Source: CAWKGC01 sp963849005 (GTDB lineage: Bacteria; Pseudomonadota; Gammaproteobacteria; Burkholderiales; Usitatibacteraceae). Taken from it: a stretch of DNA of 64,000 bases. Shown one piece after another: positions 1-9,930 of the stretch (the first letter of the stretch is position 1; each line of letters opens with the position of its first letter). The stretch spans positions 796,734 to 860,733 of the forward strand of contig CAWKGC010000023.1 of the NCBI GenBank assembly GCA_963849005.1, in the 5' to 3' direction. The notes beneath the pieces were generated by a model. It saw nothing but the letters and a program-made list of their open reading frames with translations, had not been told where the DNA came from and did not search any database. The position numbers were made by a program, and so were the translations under genes.

Positions 1-618
1 GCGGCAACGCTGCTCATCGAGGCCAACGGCGTCACCGACAACCCGCTGGTATTCGCCGATACCGGCGAGGCGCTTTCCGGGGGCAACTTCCACGCCGAGC
101 CGGTGGCGCTCGCGGCCGATCAGCTGGCGCTGGCCATCGCCGAGATCGGCGCGCTCTCCGAGAGGCGCATCGCGATGCTCGTCGATGCCAGCATCAGCGG
201 CCTGCCCCCCTTCCTCGCCGCGCACAGCGGGGTCAACTCCGGCTTCATGATCGCGCACGTCACGGCCGCCGCGCTCGCGAGCGAGAACAAGTCGCTGGCG
301 CATCCGGCCAGCGTGGACTCGCTGCCGACCTCGGCCAACCAGGAGGACCACGTCTCGATGGCGACCTTCGCCGCGCGGCGCCTCACCGACATGGCCGACA
401 ACACCGCGGGAATCGTCGCGATCGAACTGCTCGCCGCGGCGCAGGGCATCGACTTTCGCCGCCCCAAGCGCAGCTCCGCGCCGCTCGAAAGGGCGCACGC
501 GCTGATTCGCTCGGCGGCGCCGCACCTGGACGACGACCGCTTTTTCGCCCCCGACATCGAGGCGGCGAAGGCCCTGGTGCAGTCCGGCGCCTTCGGCCCG
601 GGCCCGTTCGCCGCATGA
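1..618 (+). CDS. hutH: Histidine ammonia-lyase, C-terminal part (5' end outside window)
   Basis: Histidine ammonia-lyase converts L-histidine to urocanate and ammonia, the first step of cytoplasmic histidine degradation. The frame is open from base 1, so only about 205 C-terminal residues are present and the Ala-Ser-Gly triad that forms the MIO cofactor lies upstream. The visible part carries the conserved block PTSANQEDHVSM (about bases 330-360) typical of the family, followed by the helical tail. Its TGA overlaps the ATG of the next gene by four bases (ATGA), indicating translational coupling. hutU, hutG, hutI and hutF lie downstream in the same window, which supports the assignment strongly. 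Confidence 0.95.
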   Translation, partial: AATLLIEANGVTDNPLVFADTGEALSGGNFHAEPVALAADQLALAIAEIGALSERRIAMLVDASISGLPPFLAAHSGVNSGFMIAHVTAAALASENKSLAHPASVDSLPTSANQEDHVSMATFAARRLTDMADNTAGIVAIELLAAAQGIDFRRPKRSSAPLERAHALIRSAAPHLDDDRFFAPDIEAAKALVQSGAFGPGPFAA

Positions 619-1607
619 CGACCGCGCCCCTGCCCGGCGAAGCGGACCAAGCCGCGCCGGAGGACGACCCGCCGGCCGCGGACGTCGCCACGCTGGTGCG
701 GTCCCTGCACGCGAGCCTCGCGGCGCAACAGCGCGACGAAATCTGTTTCGACTGGGACCACGTCGATGGCGCGCGCGGGCTGCTGCGCAGCTTCGTCGCC
801 AACCATTGGCAGGTCACCCGGCCTTGCGTGAGCAGCGATTTCTTCACCGGCGAGCAGCGCCATCTCATCCAGGAAGTGTTCAAGGGCCTGCTCGACCCCG
901 GCTGGCTGGCACGCTTCCTGAAGATGCTTCGCGACGACACCAAGGGCCATGCCTGGGGCACGAACCAGAGCATCGCGCTGTTCGAGGATGCCGCCGGCGG
1001 CCGGCTGCAAATGGTCTTCTGCGGGCGCCACCTCACCTTGCGCGCCAACGCGCACCGCGACGAGGGCATGGCCTTCGGGGGCCCGATCTTCTACGCGCAC
1101 GCGGTGCGCGGCTTCTTCGAGCGGCCGCGTCATCCGGGCAACGTCTTCTGGTGCCAGGCGGTCGAGGCAGGCCGCCTTTACGACGCGCTCGATGCCGGCC
1201 AGCGCGAGGCGGCCGAGGTCGACCACCTGCCGCAGGAGAACGCCATCGGCTTTCGCAGCGAGCGGCCAGGTATCTCGGCAAGCACTTTCAACGCTGCTCA
1301 GTACGAGAGCCTCTCCCGGCTGGTGGGCGCGCTCATCGAGCCGTTTCGCGCCGAGGACCGCGCCAGCGTGCTCGCCTGCATCGAGAAGCAGGGCGGGCTC
1401 CCCGCGCTGCACGTGATGTATTCCCGCGACGGCCGCATGAGCGCGCCGCTCTGGGACAACTGGCGCCTCGAAGGCCCTTCGCTGGTCTGGAACTTCCGCG
1501 GATTCCCGCACGTCCACGTGATGGTGCACGTGGCCGACCATGCGGACGTCATCGCCAACGCCCACCAAGGCGTGTACATCTTCCCCGAGCACGATCCGCT
1601 CAGGTGA
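615..1607 (+). CDS. DUF3500 family protein, coupled to hutH
   Basis: A 330-residue soluble protein without signal peptide or membrane segment. The sequence looks like the DUF3500 family: a His-rich centre (GRHLTLRANAHRDEG, about residues 139-153) and a C-terminal stretch RGFPHVHVMVHVADHAD (about 295-311). The histidines could bind a metal, but that is inference. The biochemical role of DUF3500 is not known to me. The ATG at 615 overlaps the hutH stop by four bases, and its TGA overlaps the GTG start of the flavoprotein gene, so it is part of one translationally coupled block. The context suggests either an accessory role in histidine use or a separate system cotranscribed with hutH. Confidence 0.75.
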   Translation: MTTAPLPGEADQAAPEDDPPAADVATLVRSLHASLAAQQRDEICFDWDHVDGARGLLRSFVANHWQVTRPCVSSDFFTGEQRHLIQEVFKGLLDPGWLARFLKMLRDDTKGHAWGTNQSIALFEDAAGGRLQMVFCGRHLTLRANAHRDEGMAFGGPIFYAHAVRGFFERPRHPGNVFWCQAVEAGRLYDALDAGQREAAEVDHLPQENAIGFRSERPGISASTFNAAQYESLSRLVGALIEPFRAEDRASVLACIEKQGGLPALHVMYSRDGRMSAPLWDNWRLEGPSLVWNFRGFPHVHVMVHVADHADVIANAHQGVYIFPEHDPLR

Positions 1608-2911
1608 GCGACGCGCGGGCAGGACCGGCGGGCGCCACGACGATCGTGATCGGTGCAGGGCCGGCCGGGATCGGCGCCGCACTGGCGCTCGGCCGGGACG
1701 CGATCGTGTTGGAGCAAGGCGATGGCCCCGGCGGGCTCGCCGCGACCCTCGAGATGGAAGGCGCCATCTTCGACCTCGGCGGGCATTCCTTCCACACGCC
1801 GCACCCGGCGGTGCGCAAGCTGGTCTTCGAAGCGCTTCCCATGCAGGAGCAGGTGCGGCAGGCGTGGTGCCACGTCGCAGGCGACTGGGTGAGGTATCCC
1901 TTCCAGAAGCACTTCGCCTCGCACCGTGACGCAGCACTGGTGGAGCAATGCCGGGCCGGGCTTGCCACGCTGCGTACGACCGCGGCGGCCGCGAATTTCG
2001 CGGAGCACATCGAGCAACGATTCGGCGCCGGGATTGCCCGGCATTTCCTTTTCCCCTACAACGAGAAGCTCTGGGGCCCGAACCTCGGCAGGCTCGCGGC
2101 CGACTGGACTGCGGAGCGCGTGGCGGCGCCCGCGGGAAGCAGCGAGCATTTCCTCGCCAGCGGGGAGAAGCGCACGCCGTTGCAGGCGGAGACGACCGTG
2201 GCCTATCCTGCCGAGGGCGGCTTCGGCGAAATCTTCCGCGCGCTGGCGAAGCGGCTGCCCGACGTGCGCTACCGGCAGCGCGTGGTGCGCATCGACCCTG
2301 CCGGGCGGCGCATCGAGCTTGCCGACGGCACGGCGCTGCCATGGCAGCGGATTGTCTCGACGCTGCCGCTTCCCGTCCTCGTCGGCCTGGTGCCCGGCGC
2401 GCCGGCAACGCTGCGGGAAAATTTGCAGCGGCTGGTCGCGCTGCCGATCTCGCTCGTCCTCCTCGCGCTCGACTCGCGCCTCGACACGCCGGTGCAACGC
2501 GTCTATTGTCCCGGAGATGGGATCGCGGGACACAAGGTCGTGCTGAACCACAATTCATCGGATTCCCTGCGCGCCCTGCCGCGCCACGGCATCGAGGTGG
2601 AGGTCTCCGGGGCCGGAGCCGCGGCGCGCGACGGTGACGACAAGCTCATCGCGAACACCATCGAAGGGCTCATCGCCATAGGGCTCCTCGCCAGCCGCGA
2701 GCGCGTCACGCGCGCCCGCGTGGTCCGCCTCGCGCTGGGCTACCCCGTGCCCACGCACGATCGCGCCGCGATCGTCGACGAGGCGCGTCGCTGGCTGGCG
2801 GAGCGTGGCATCGCCACCGTCGGCCGATTCGGCGAGTGGGCCTACATCAACTCCGACGAAGCGCTCGCGCGCGGCTTCGAGGCCGGCAAGGCATGCGCCG
2901 CCATCTCCTGA
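1604..2911 (+). CDS. FAD-dependent oxidoreductase, UDP-galactopyranose mutase / amine oxidase-like
   Basis: A 435-residue flavoprotein starting at the GTG that overlaps the preceding stop codon (GTGA). The N-terminus is a Rossmann FAD-binding motif (VIGAGPAGIGAALALG, residues 15-30). It is followed by the DLGGHSFHTPHP block near residue 60 and FPYNEKLWGP near residue 150, both typical of the UDP-galactopyranose mutase / protoporphyrinogen-oxidase-like branch found near polysaccharide genes. A second nucleotide-contacting segment lies near the C-terminus (FGEWAYINSDEALARG). The substrate is unknown; a nucleotide sugar or an amine-type substrate are both possible. It sits between a DUF3500 and a DUF707 gene in a coupled block inserted in the hut locus. 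There is no signal peptide, so it is expected in the cytoplasm. Confidence 0.75.
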   Translation: MSDARAGPAGATTIVIGAGPAGIGAALALGRDAIVLEQGDGPGGLAATLEMEGAIFDLGGHSFHTPHPAVRKLVFEALPMQEQVRQAWCHVAGDWVRYPFQKHFASHRDAALVEQCRAGLATLRTTAAAANFAEHIEQRFGAGIARHFLFPYNEKLWGPNLGRLAADWTAERVAAPAGSSEHFLASGEKRTPLQAETTVAYPAEGGFGEIFRALAKRLPDVRYRQRVVRIDPAGRRIELADGTALPWQRIVSTLPLPVLVGLVPGAPATLRENLQRLVALPISLVLLALDSRLDTPVQRVYCPGDGIAGHKVVLNHNSSDSLRALPRHGIEVEVSGAGAAARDGDDKLIANTIEGLIAIGLLASRERVTRARVVRLALGYPVPTHDRAAIVDEARRWLAERGIATVGRFGEWAYINSDEALARGFEAGKACAAIS

Positions 2912-3645
2912 TCGTCCGCGCCGGCGACGCATCGCTGCACCAGCGCTGGCTGGGCGGCGGCGCGGCGCGCAATTTCGACCTGCTGGTCTCCTACTTCGGC
3001 GCCACGCCCGGCCGCTTCAAGGGCGACGGCGAGATCTACCACGCGATGACCGGCCCGCGCTGGCCGGCGCACGACGCGATCTTTTCCGAGAACCGGGGGT
3101 TCTTCGCGCAGTACGACCGGATCGCGCTCGCCTGCGACGACCTCGATGCGACGGTGGATACGTGGAACCGGCTGTTCCAGGCCTGCGTCTGGTACGAGCT
3201 CGACCTCGCGCAGCCCGCGGTGCTCGGCCACGTGAGCTACGCGATCACGCAACCGCAGCCCGGATGCCTGCTCCGCTACACCAACTACGTCGAGTCGATG
3301 TGCCCGACGTTCTCGCAGCGCGCCCTCGACGCAGTGCAGCACACGTTCGCGGAAAGCGTCTCCGGCTGGGGGCTGGGCGGCCTGTGGTCGCACCTGCTGC
3401 CGTGGCCGGAATACAAGACCGCGATACTCGACCAGGTCTGCGTGACGCACACGCTGCCGGTGCGGCAGGGTTCGCTGCGCCCGACGCTCGACGCCCTCGG
3501 CATCGACCCGGCGCAGGAAATGCGCGAGATCGCGCGGCGCAATGCCCTGCCGGCCTTCCATGCGCGGGAGTACGCCCGGCTGGCCCTCACCGCGCAGATG
3601 GAGGAGGAAGGCGGGCCGGATGCTGGCGGCCCGCGGGCGCGGTAG
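2893..3645 (+). CDS. DUF707 family protein
   Basis: A 250-residue protein that fits the DUF707 family: RHLLIVRAGDASLHQRWL at the N-terminus, then FDLLVSYFG and a central YDRIALACDDLD segment reminiscent of the DxD-type loops of glycosyltransferase-like folds. Function is not established; bacterial members are often seen near surface polysaccharide genes (family knowledge). The ATG at 2893 was chosen because residue homology begins there. It lies 19 bases inside the flavoprotein gene in another frame, continuing the chain of overlaps from hutH. The last ten residues are low-complexity (EEEGGPDAGGPRAR). Together with the upstream flavoprotein it could form a sugar-modifying pair, which is inference only. 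Confidence 0.7.
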   Translation: MRRHLLIVRAGDASLHQRWLGGGAARNFDLLVSYFGATPGRFKGDGEIYHAMTGPRWPAHDAIFSENRGFFAQYDRIALACDDLDATVDTWNRLFQACVWYELDLAQPAVLGHVSYAITQPQPGCLLRYTNYVESMCPTFSQRALDAVQHTFAESVSGWGLGGLWSHLLPWPEYKTAILDQVCVTHTLPVRQGSLRPTLDALGIDPAQEMREIARRNALPAFHAREYARLALTAQMEEEGGPDAGGPRAR

Positions 3646-3737
3646 CTGCCGCCGCGCCATTGCCGGGCAGCAAGCGCGCGGCCGGCCGCGGGAGGTAAAA
3701 TGGCGCTGGATACCATTCAGACACCAAGGAACAATCA

Positions 3738-4202
3738 ATGCGCCTGCCTTGTCACCGCCTTCTTGCAGCATTGGCCGCGGTCGCGCCGCTCGCGACGCTC
3801 GGCGCACCGCCCGAAGCCTGCAGCCTCATGTCCTTGCAGGACGTGAACCTGATCGCCGATGGCGCCGCGACCAAGGTCGTCCCGCAGAAATCCGGCAATC
3901 CTTCCTCCTGCGCCTACAACGACGGCAAGCAGGCTGCCGTTCTCGTCATCAGCATCCGTGAAGTGCAGTACGCGGCCATGAACGAACTGCAATACGAACG
4001 CGAGAACAACGAGAAGATCTATCGCGCGAAGGCGAAGCCGGTGGAGGCCCTGGGCGACCAGGCCTTCTGGCTGCAGCCAAACAAGCTGATGATGTTCCGC
4101 AAGGGCAAGATGCTCGTCTCCGTCACTTTCGCGCGCGCGCAGAACGCCAATGAAATCGATTCCGCCAAGGCCGCGCGGGTGGTCGAGTCGAACATGAAGT
4201 AA
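3738..4202 (+). CDS. Small secreted protein of unknown function
   Basis: A 154-residue protein with an N-terminal signal peptide (MRLPCHRLLAALAAVAPLA, probable cleavage after LGA near residue 22). The mature part begins ACSLMSLQDV and has a second cysteine in SSCAYNDGK, a pattern that recalls small periplasmic domains of the DUF3558 type (start ACSLL, then a partner Cys), suggesting one disulfide. No enzyme motif was seen. A ribosome-binding AAGGAA lies about seven bases before the ATG. It lies between DUF707 and hutU with gaps of 92 and 20 bases, so it may be cotranscribed with hutU. A role in histidine catabolism is not evident. Confidence 0.6.
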   Translation: MRLPCHRLLAALAAVAPLATLGAPPEACSLMSLQDVNLIADGAATKVVPQKSGNPSSCAYNDGKQAAVLVISIREVQYAAMNELQYERENNEKIYRAKAKPVEALGDQAFWLQPNKLMMFRKGKMLVSVTFARAQNANEIDSAKAARVVESNMK

Positions 4203-4222
4203 CGGGCGCCCGCCCTGCCCCC

Positions 4223-5892
<1,670 letters not shown>

Positions 5893-5896
<4 letters not shown>

Positions 5897-6735
5897 TTTT
5901 CGGCGAGCGCTCGGTCCCGCCCTATCGATTCCGGCAAGGCAGCGTGCCGCTGGTGGTCTCGATGCCGCACAGCGGCACGTGGATCCCGCCTTCGCTTTCC
6001 CGCGACATGACCGACGCAGCGCTGCTGCGCGCCGATACCGACTGGCACCTGCCGCGTCTCTACGATTTCCTCGGGGAACTCGGCGCCAGCGTGATCGTCG
6101 CGACGCATTCGCGCTACGTGGTGGACCTGAACCGCCCGCCGGACGACGCCAATCTTTACCCCGGCAAGGACACGACGTCGCTCTGCCCCATCGACACCTT
6201 CGGCAAGGAGCCGATCTACCTCGCCGGCCGCGCGCCGGCCCCCGAGGCCATCCGCGCCCGCGTCGACCGCCACTGGGCCCCCTATCACCGCAGGCTGGCC
6301 GGCGAGCTCGCGCGCGTCCGGCAGGAACACGGGGTCGCGGTGCTGTGGGACGCGCACTCGATCGTCTCGGTCGCGCCGCGTTTTTTCGAGGGACGCCTGG
6401 CCGACTTCAATCTTGGCACTTGCGGCGGGACCTCATGCGCGAGCGCTCTGGCAGGCCGGCTCGATTCCGCCCTGGGCGGCCACCGTGCGTGGCGCTCCGT
6501 CCTGGACGGCCGGTTCAAGGGCGGGCACATCACGCGCCGCTATGGTCGGCCGGCCGAAAGCATCCACGCGGTGCAGATGGAAATGGCGCAGGCGACCTAC
6601 ATGGACGAGAAGTCGCCCTTCACGTTTCGCGAGGACCTTGCGGCGCGGATTCGCCCCTTGTTGAAAGAACAACTGGGGATCGCGCTCGACTGGGCCCGCG
6701 CTCAGGCGCGCACGCCGCCGGCAAAGACCGCATAG
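5893..6735 (+). CDS. hutG: N-formylglutamate deformylase
   Basis: HutG hydrolyses N-formyl-L-glutamate to glutamate and formate, the last step of the five-step Hut pathway. The chosen GTG start overlaps the hutU stop (GTGA) and gives 280 residues, near the usual length of about 265-270. Family motifs (N-formylglutamate amidohydrolase fold) are PHSGTWIPP, ADTDWHLPRLYDF, DLNRPPDDANLYPG and LWDAHSI, containing the expected metal-binding His and Asp residues. The 3' end overlaps the 3' end of the convergent hutI gene by 34 bases. The presence of both HutF and HutG says this organism deaminates formiminoglutamate to formylglutamate rather than using the one-step formamide-releasing enzyme. Confidence 0.95.
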
Positions 6736-7895
6736 CGGGCACGCGTGCCGCCGATGCGGTGGCACAGGTCGGCGGGCTCCGAGATGTCCCAGACCGCCAG
6801 GTCGGCCCGCCTGCCCACTTCGAGCGTGCCGCGGTCTTCCAGCCCGAGCGCCCTTGCGGCGTGGCAGGTCACCCCCGCGAGCGCCTCCTCGGGCGTCAGG
6901 CGGAACAGCGTGCAGGCCATGTTCATCATCGCGGTGAGCGACGTCGTGGGCGATGTCCCGGGATTGCTGTCGGTCGCCACTGCCATCGGCACGCCGTGCT
7001 TTCGCAGCACCTCCACAGGCGGCAGCTGCTTCTCGCGCAGCGTGTAGTAGGCGCCCGGGAGGAGGACGGCAACCGTGCCCGCGTTGCCCATCGCGAACAC
7101 GCCGGCCTCGTCGGTGTATTCGAGGTGATCGGCGGACAGCGCGCGAAACTCCGCCGCGAGCGCAGCGCCGCGCAGGTTGGACAACTGGTCGGCGTGCAGT
7201 TTCACCCGCAGCCTGTACTTGCGCGCCGCCTCGAACACGCGGCGCACCTGCGCCGGCGTGAAGCCGATGCCTTCGCAGAACGCATCGACCGCGTCCGCGA
7301 GCCCCTCGGCCGCCACGCGCGGAATCATCTCGTTGCAAACGAGGTCGATGTAACCGTCGGCGTCGCCCTTGAACTCCGGCGGCACGGCATGCGCGCCGAG
7401 GAAGGTCGTGCGAATGTCCACGCCGACCGCGAGCGAGCGCGCCGCCCGCAGGCACTTCAGCTCGCTCCTCGTCTCCAGCCCGTAGCCGGACTTGATCTCG
7501 ACCGTGGTCACGCCCTCCGACATCAGGGCCATCAGCCGCACGCGGGTTTCGCGCGCGAGCTGCTCTTCGGTTGCCGCGCGCGTGGCGTTCATCGTGGAGA
7601 GCACGCCGCCCCCGGCGAGCGCGATTTCCTCGTAGCTCGCGCCGTTCAGCCGCATCTCGAACTCGGTGGCGCGATTGCCGGCGTAGACGAGGTGCGTATG
7701 GCAGTCGACCAGGCCGGGCGTCACCCAGGCGCCGCCGAGGTCGCGCACCGTGATCGCACTTCCCGGCGCCGCAGCCGCCGCCCCGATCCACTCGATGCGG
7801 CCGTCGCGCACGCCGATCGCGCCGCCCTCGATCGTCCCGTAGCGGCCGCCGCGCATCGTCGCCAGCCGGCCGTTGGTGAAAAGCGTGTCCCACAT
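6702..7895 (-). CDS. hutI: Imidazolonepropionase
   Basis: HutI opens the ring of 4-imidazolone-5-propionate to give N-formimino-L-glutamate. It is a 397-residue amidohydrolase with an N-terminal urease-like beta part, then the metal site VDCHTHLVYAGN near residue 68, KLHADQL near residue 232, and VATDSNPGTSPT with the catalytic-site Asp. The start codon is at 7895, giving MWDTLFTNGR. It is transcribed opposite to hutG, overlapping it by 34 bases at the 3' ends, and its 5' end is only 21 bases from the divergent hutF start. Promoters for hutI and hutF must therefore overlap each other or lie inside the opposite gene. Confidence 0.96.
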   Translation of the reverse strand: MWDTLFTNGRLATMRGGRYGTIEGGAIGVRDGRIEWIGAAAAAPGSAITVRDLGGAWVTPGLVDCHTHLVYAGNRATEFEMRLNGASYEEIALAGGGVLSTMNATRAATEEQLARETRVRLMALMSEGVTTVEIKSGYGLETRSELKCLRAARSLAVGVDIRTTFLGAHAVPPEFKGDADGYIDLVCNEMIPRVAAEGLADAVDAFCEGIGFTPAQVRRVFEAARKYRLRVKLHADQLSNLRGAALAAEFRALSADHLEYTDEAGVFAMGNAGTVAVLLPGAYYTLREKQLPPVEVLRKHGVPMAVATDSNPGTSPTTSLTAMMNMACTLFRLTPEEALAGVTCHAARALGLEDRGTLEVGRRADLAVWDISEPADLCHRIGGTRARYAVFAGGVRA

Positions 7896-7916
7896 GCTTG
7901 CTATGATACCGGCGCC

Positions 7917-9296
7917 ATGACCCAGTCGCTCTTTGCCCGCGATGCACTGCTTCCCAACGGCTGGGCGCGCGACGTCCTGATCGCCTGGAATGCCGCGGGC
8001 GAGATCACGCTCGTGCAGCCCGGCGGCGAACGCCAGGGCGCGGAAGCGGCCTCGGGCCCGGTGATCCCCGGCATGCCCAACATCCACTCGCACGCGTTCC
8101 AGCGCGCGATGGCCGGCCTCGCGGAAACGCGCGGGCACCCCACCGACACTTTCTGGACTTGGCGGGAGGAGATGTACAAGCTGGTCCTCGCCCTGTCGCC
8201 GGAGGACGTCGAGGCGATCGCGGCCTTCCTCTATGTCGAGATGCTCAGGCACGGGTACACCTCGGTAGCCGAGTTCCACTACCTGCACCACCAACCCGAC
8301 GGCTCACCCTACGCCGACCCGGCCGAGCTTTCGCATCGCATCATCGCTGCGGCGCGCCATGCCGGCATCGCGCTTACCCACCTGCCGGTGCTCTACGCCT
8401 ACGGCGGCTTCGGGCACAAGCCGCTCGGCGCCGCGCAACGCCGTTTTGCCGGAACCGCCGAATCGATCGCGCGCCTCACCGGCGACCTCGTGCGCGGCTA
8501 CGCGAACGTGCCGGACCTGCGCTTCGGCATCGCGCCGCATTCGGTGCGAGCGGTGGATGCGCTGATGCTCCAGGAGGCGGTGTCGGCGATGGATGGCATC
8601 GATGCCACTGCGCCGATCCACATGCATGCGAGCGAGCAGGTCGGCGAAGTCGCGGAATGCCGCGCCACGCACGGCGTGACGCCGATCGAATGGATCTGCG
8701 AGATCGCGCCGGTGGACCGGCGCTGGTGCTTCATCCACTCGACCCACATCACCGCGGCCGAGCGCGACCGAGTGATCGATGCCGGCGCCACCGCCGGCCT
8801 GTGCCCGATGACCGAGGCCAACCTCGGCGACGGCATCTTTCCCTTTGGCGACTGGTTCGCAGCCGATGGCTTGTGGGCGATCGGCGGCGACAGCCACGTC
8901 TCGGTGAGCCCCTTCGAGGAATTGCGCCAGCTGGAATACAGCCAGCGGCTGGTCACCCTCACGCGCAACGTCTCCGCGCGCAGCGACGCGCCCGAAGTGG
9001 CGAGCAACCTCTGGGGCGCCGCGGCGGCGGGCGGGGCACGGGCGCTGAAGCGCAATGCCGGCCGGATTTCGGCCGGCACCCGCGCCGATCTCGTGGTCCT
9101 CGACGGCGACGAGACCGACTTCACCGGCCTTGCGGCGCCGACCCAGCTTGCCGTGGCAATGTTCTCCGGAAACGCGAATCGCGTCCGTGACGTGTTCGTC
9201 TCCGGGCGGCGTATAGTCAAGGATCGGTACCATGCCGCGCAGGATGGCGTCCGTGATCGATTTGCCGCTGCGCTCGGACGCCTCCGGGCGCGATAG
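7917..9296 (+). CDS. hutF: Formimidoylglutamate deiminase
   Basis: HutF deaminates N-formimino-L-glutamate to N-formyl-L-glutamate and ammonia, feeding HutG. The protein has 459 residues, the normal length. Amidohydrolase metal-site motifs are visible: NIHSHAFQRAMAG near residue 60, MHASEQVGEVAEC near residue 238, and IGGDSHVSVSPFEELR near residue 322. The TFWTWREEMYKL block near residue 79 is characteristic of HutF. The ATG at 7917 lies 21 bases from the divergent hutI start. No HutC-type regulator gene is present in this window. Confidence 0.95.
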   Translation: MTQSLFARDALLPNGWARDVLIAWNAAGEITLVQPGGERQGAEAASGPVIPGMPNIHSHAFQRAMAGLAETRGHPTDTFWTWREEMYKLVLALSPEDVEAIAAFLYVEMLRHGYTSVAEFHYLHHQPDGSPYADPAELSHRIIAAARHAGIALTHLPVLYAYGGFGHKPLGAAQRRFAGTAESIARLTGDLVRGYANVPDLRFGIAPHSVRAVDALMLQEAVSAMDGIDATAPIHMHASEQVGEVAECRATHGVTPIEWICEIAPVDRRWCFIHSTHITAAERDRVIDAGATAGLCPMTEANLGDGIFPFGDWFAADGLWAIGGDSHVSVSPFEELRQLEYSQRLVTLTRNVSARSDAPEVASNLWGAAAAGGARALKRNAGRISAGTRADLVVLDGDETDFTGLAAPTQLAVAMFSGNANRVRDVFVSGRRIVKDRYHAAQDGVRDRFAAALGRLRAR

Positions 9297-9414
9297 GCAG
9301 CCCCAATCGGGCGCATCGGAACAATCTATTGGACGATTGCCTCGCGCGCTCGCTACTCTTGCGCATGCCTGCGGGCATCGCTGTTTAATCTTCATCAACC
9401 GTCAGGAGGACACC

Positions 9415-9837
9415 GTGGCAAACCTCAAGGGCACCAAGACGCATGACAACCTGAAGGCCGCCTTCGCGGGCGAGTCGCAGGCCAACCGCCGCTATCTCTA
9501 TTTCGCGAACAAGGCCGACATCGAAGGCCAGAACGACGTCGCCGCGCTGTTCCGCTCCACTGCCGAGGGCGAGACGGGCCATGCGCACGGCCACCTCGAC
9601 TACCTCGCGACCGTGGGCGACCCTGCGACGGACCTGCCGATCGGAAGCTCCCGCCAGAACCTGAAGGCGGCGGTCGCCGGCGAGACGCACGAGTACACCG
9701 ACATGTACCCGGGCATGGCGAAATCGGCGCGCGACGAGAAGTTCGAGGAGATCGCCGACTGGTTCGAGACGCTCGCCAAGGCCGAGCGCTCGCACGCCAA
9801 CCGCTTCCAGAAGGCGCTCGACGCGCTGGCGGACTGA
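9415..9837 (+). CDS. Rubrerythrin-type diiron protein lacking the rubredoxin domain
   Basis: A 140-residue ferritin-like four-helix protein of the rubrerythrin family; such proteins reduce peroxide at a diiron centre. The metal-ligand helices are visible: FAGESQANRRYLYFA (about residues 16-30), STAEGETGHAHGHL, AVAGETHEYTDMYPGM and LAKAERSHANRF, giving the paired Glu/His ligand pattern. The C-terminal rubredoxin-like FeS4 domain of classical rubrerythrin is absent, so an external electron donor is needed. GTG at 9415 was chosen because AGGAGGA sits seven bases upstream and homology begins there. A terminator follows. Its neighbours, an iron-sulfur protein and a DUF3501 protein, form a frequently conserved set. 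Confidence 0.9.
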   Translation: MANLKGTKTHDNLKAAFAGESQANRRYLYFANKADIEGQNDVAALFRSTAEGETGHAHGHLDYLATVGDPATDLPIGSSRQNLKAAVAGETHEYTDMYPGMAKSARDEKFEEIADWFETLAKAERSHANRFQKALDALAD

Positions 9838-9850
9838 GGACCTGACCCCC

Positions 9851-9897
9851 GGGGCGGCGGTGGACTGGGGTCGTCGCCCCGCCGCCCCGCCCTTTTT
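9851..9897 (+). terminator. Rho-independent terminator after the rubrerythrin gene
   Basis: A ten-base GC stem (9851-9860 pairing with 9879-9888, GGGGCGGCGG against its complement) with an 18-base loop is followed by a run of five T at 9893-9897. It lies 13 bases after the rubrerythrin stop and before the iron-sulfur protein gene. Confidence 0.65.
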
Positions 9898-9930
9898 CCT
9901 GCGCGCGACACCATTCCGGTACCCGACACC

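Noticed and set aside
120..2558. An 812-codon open frame on the minus strand across hutH, DUF3500 and the flavoprotein gene
   Set aside because: It is Arg/Pro/Ala-rich with no family motif and lies antisense to three recognisable genes; it is a by-product of high G+C.
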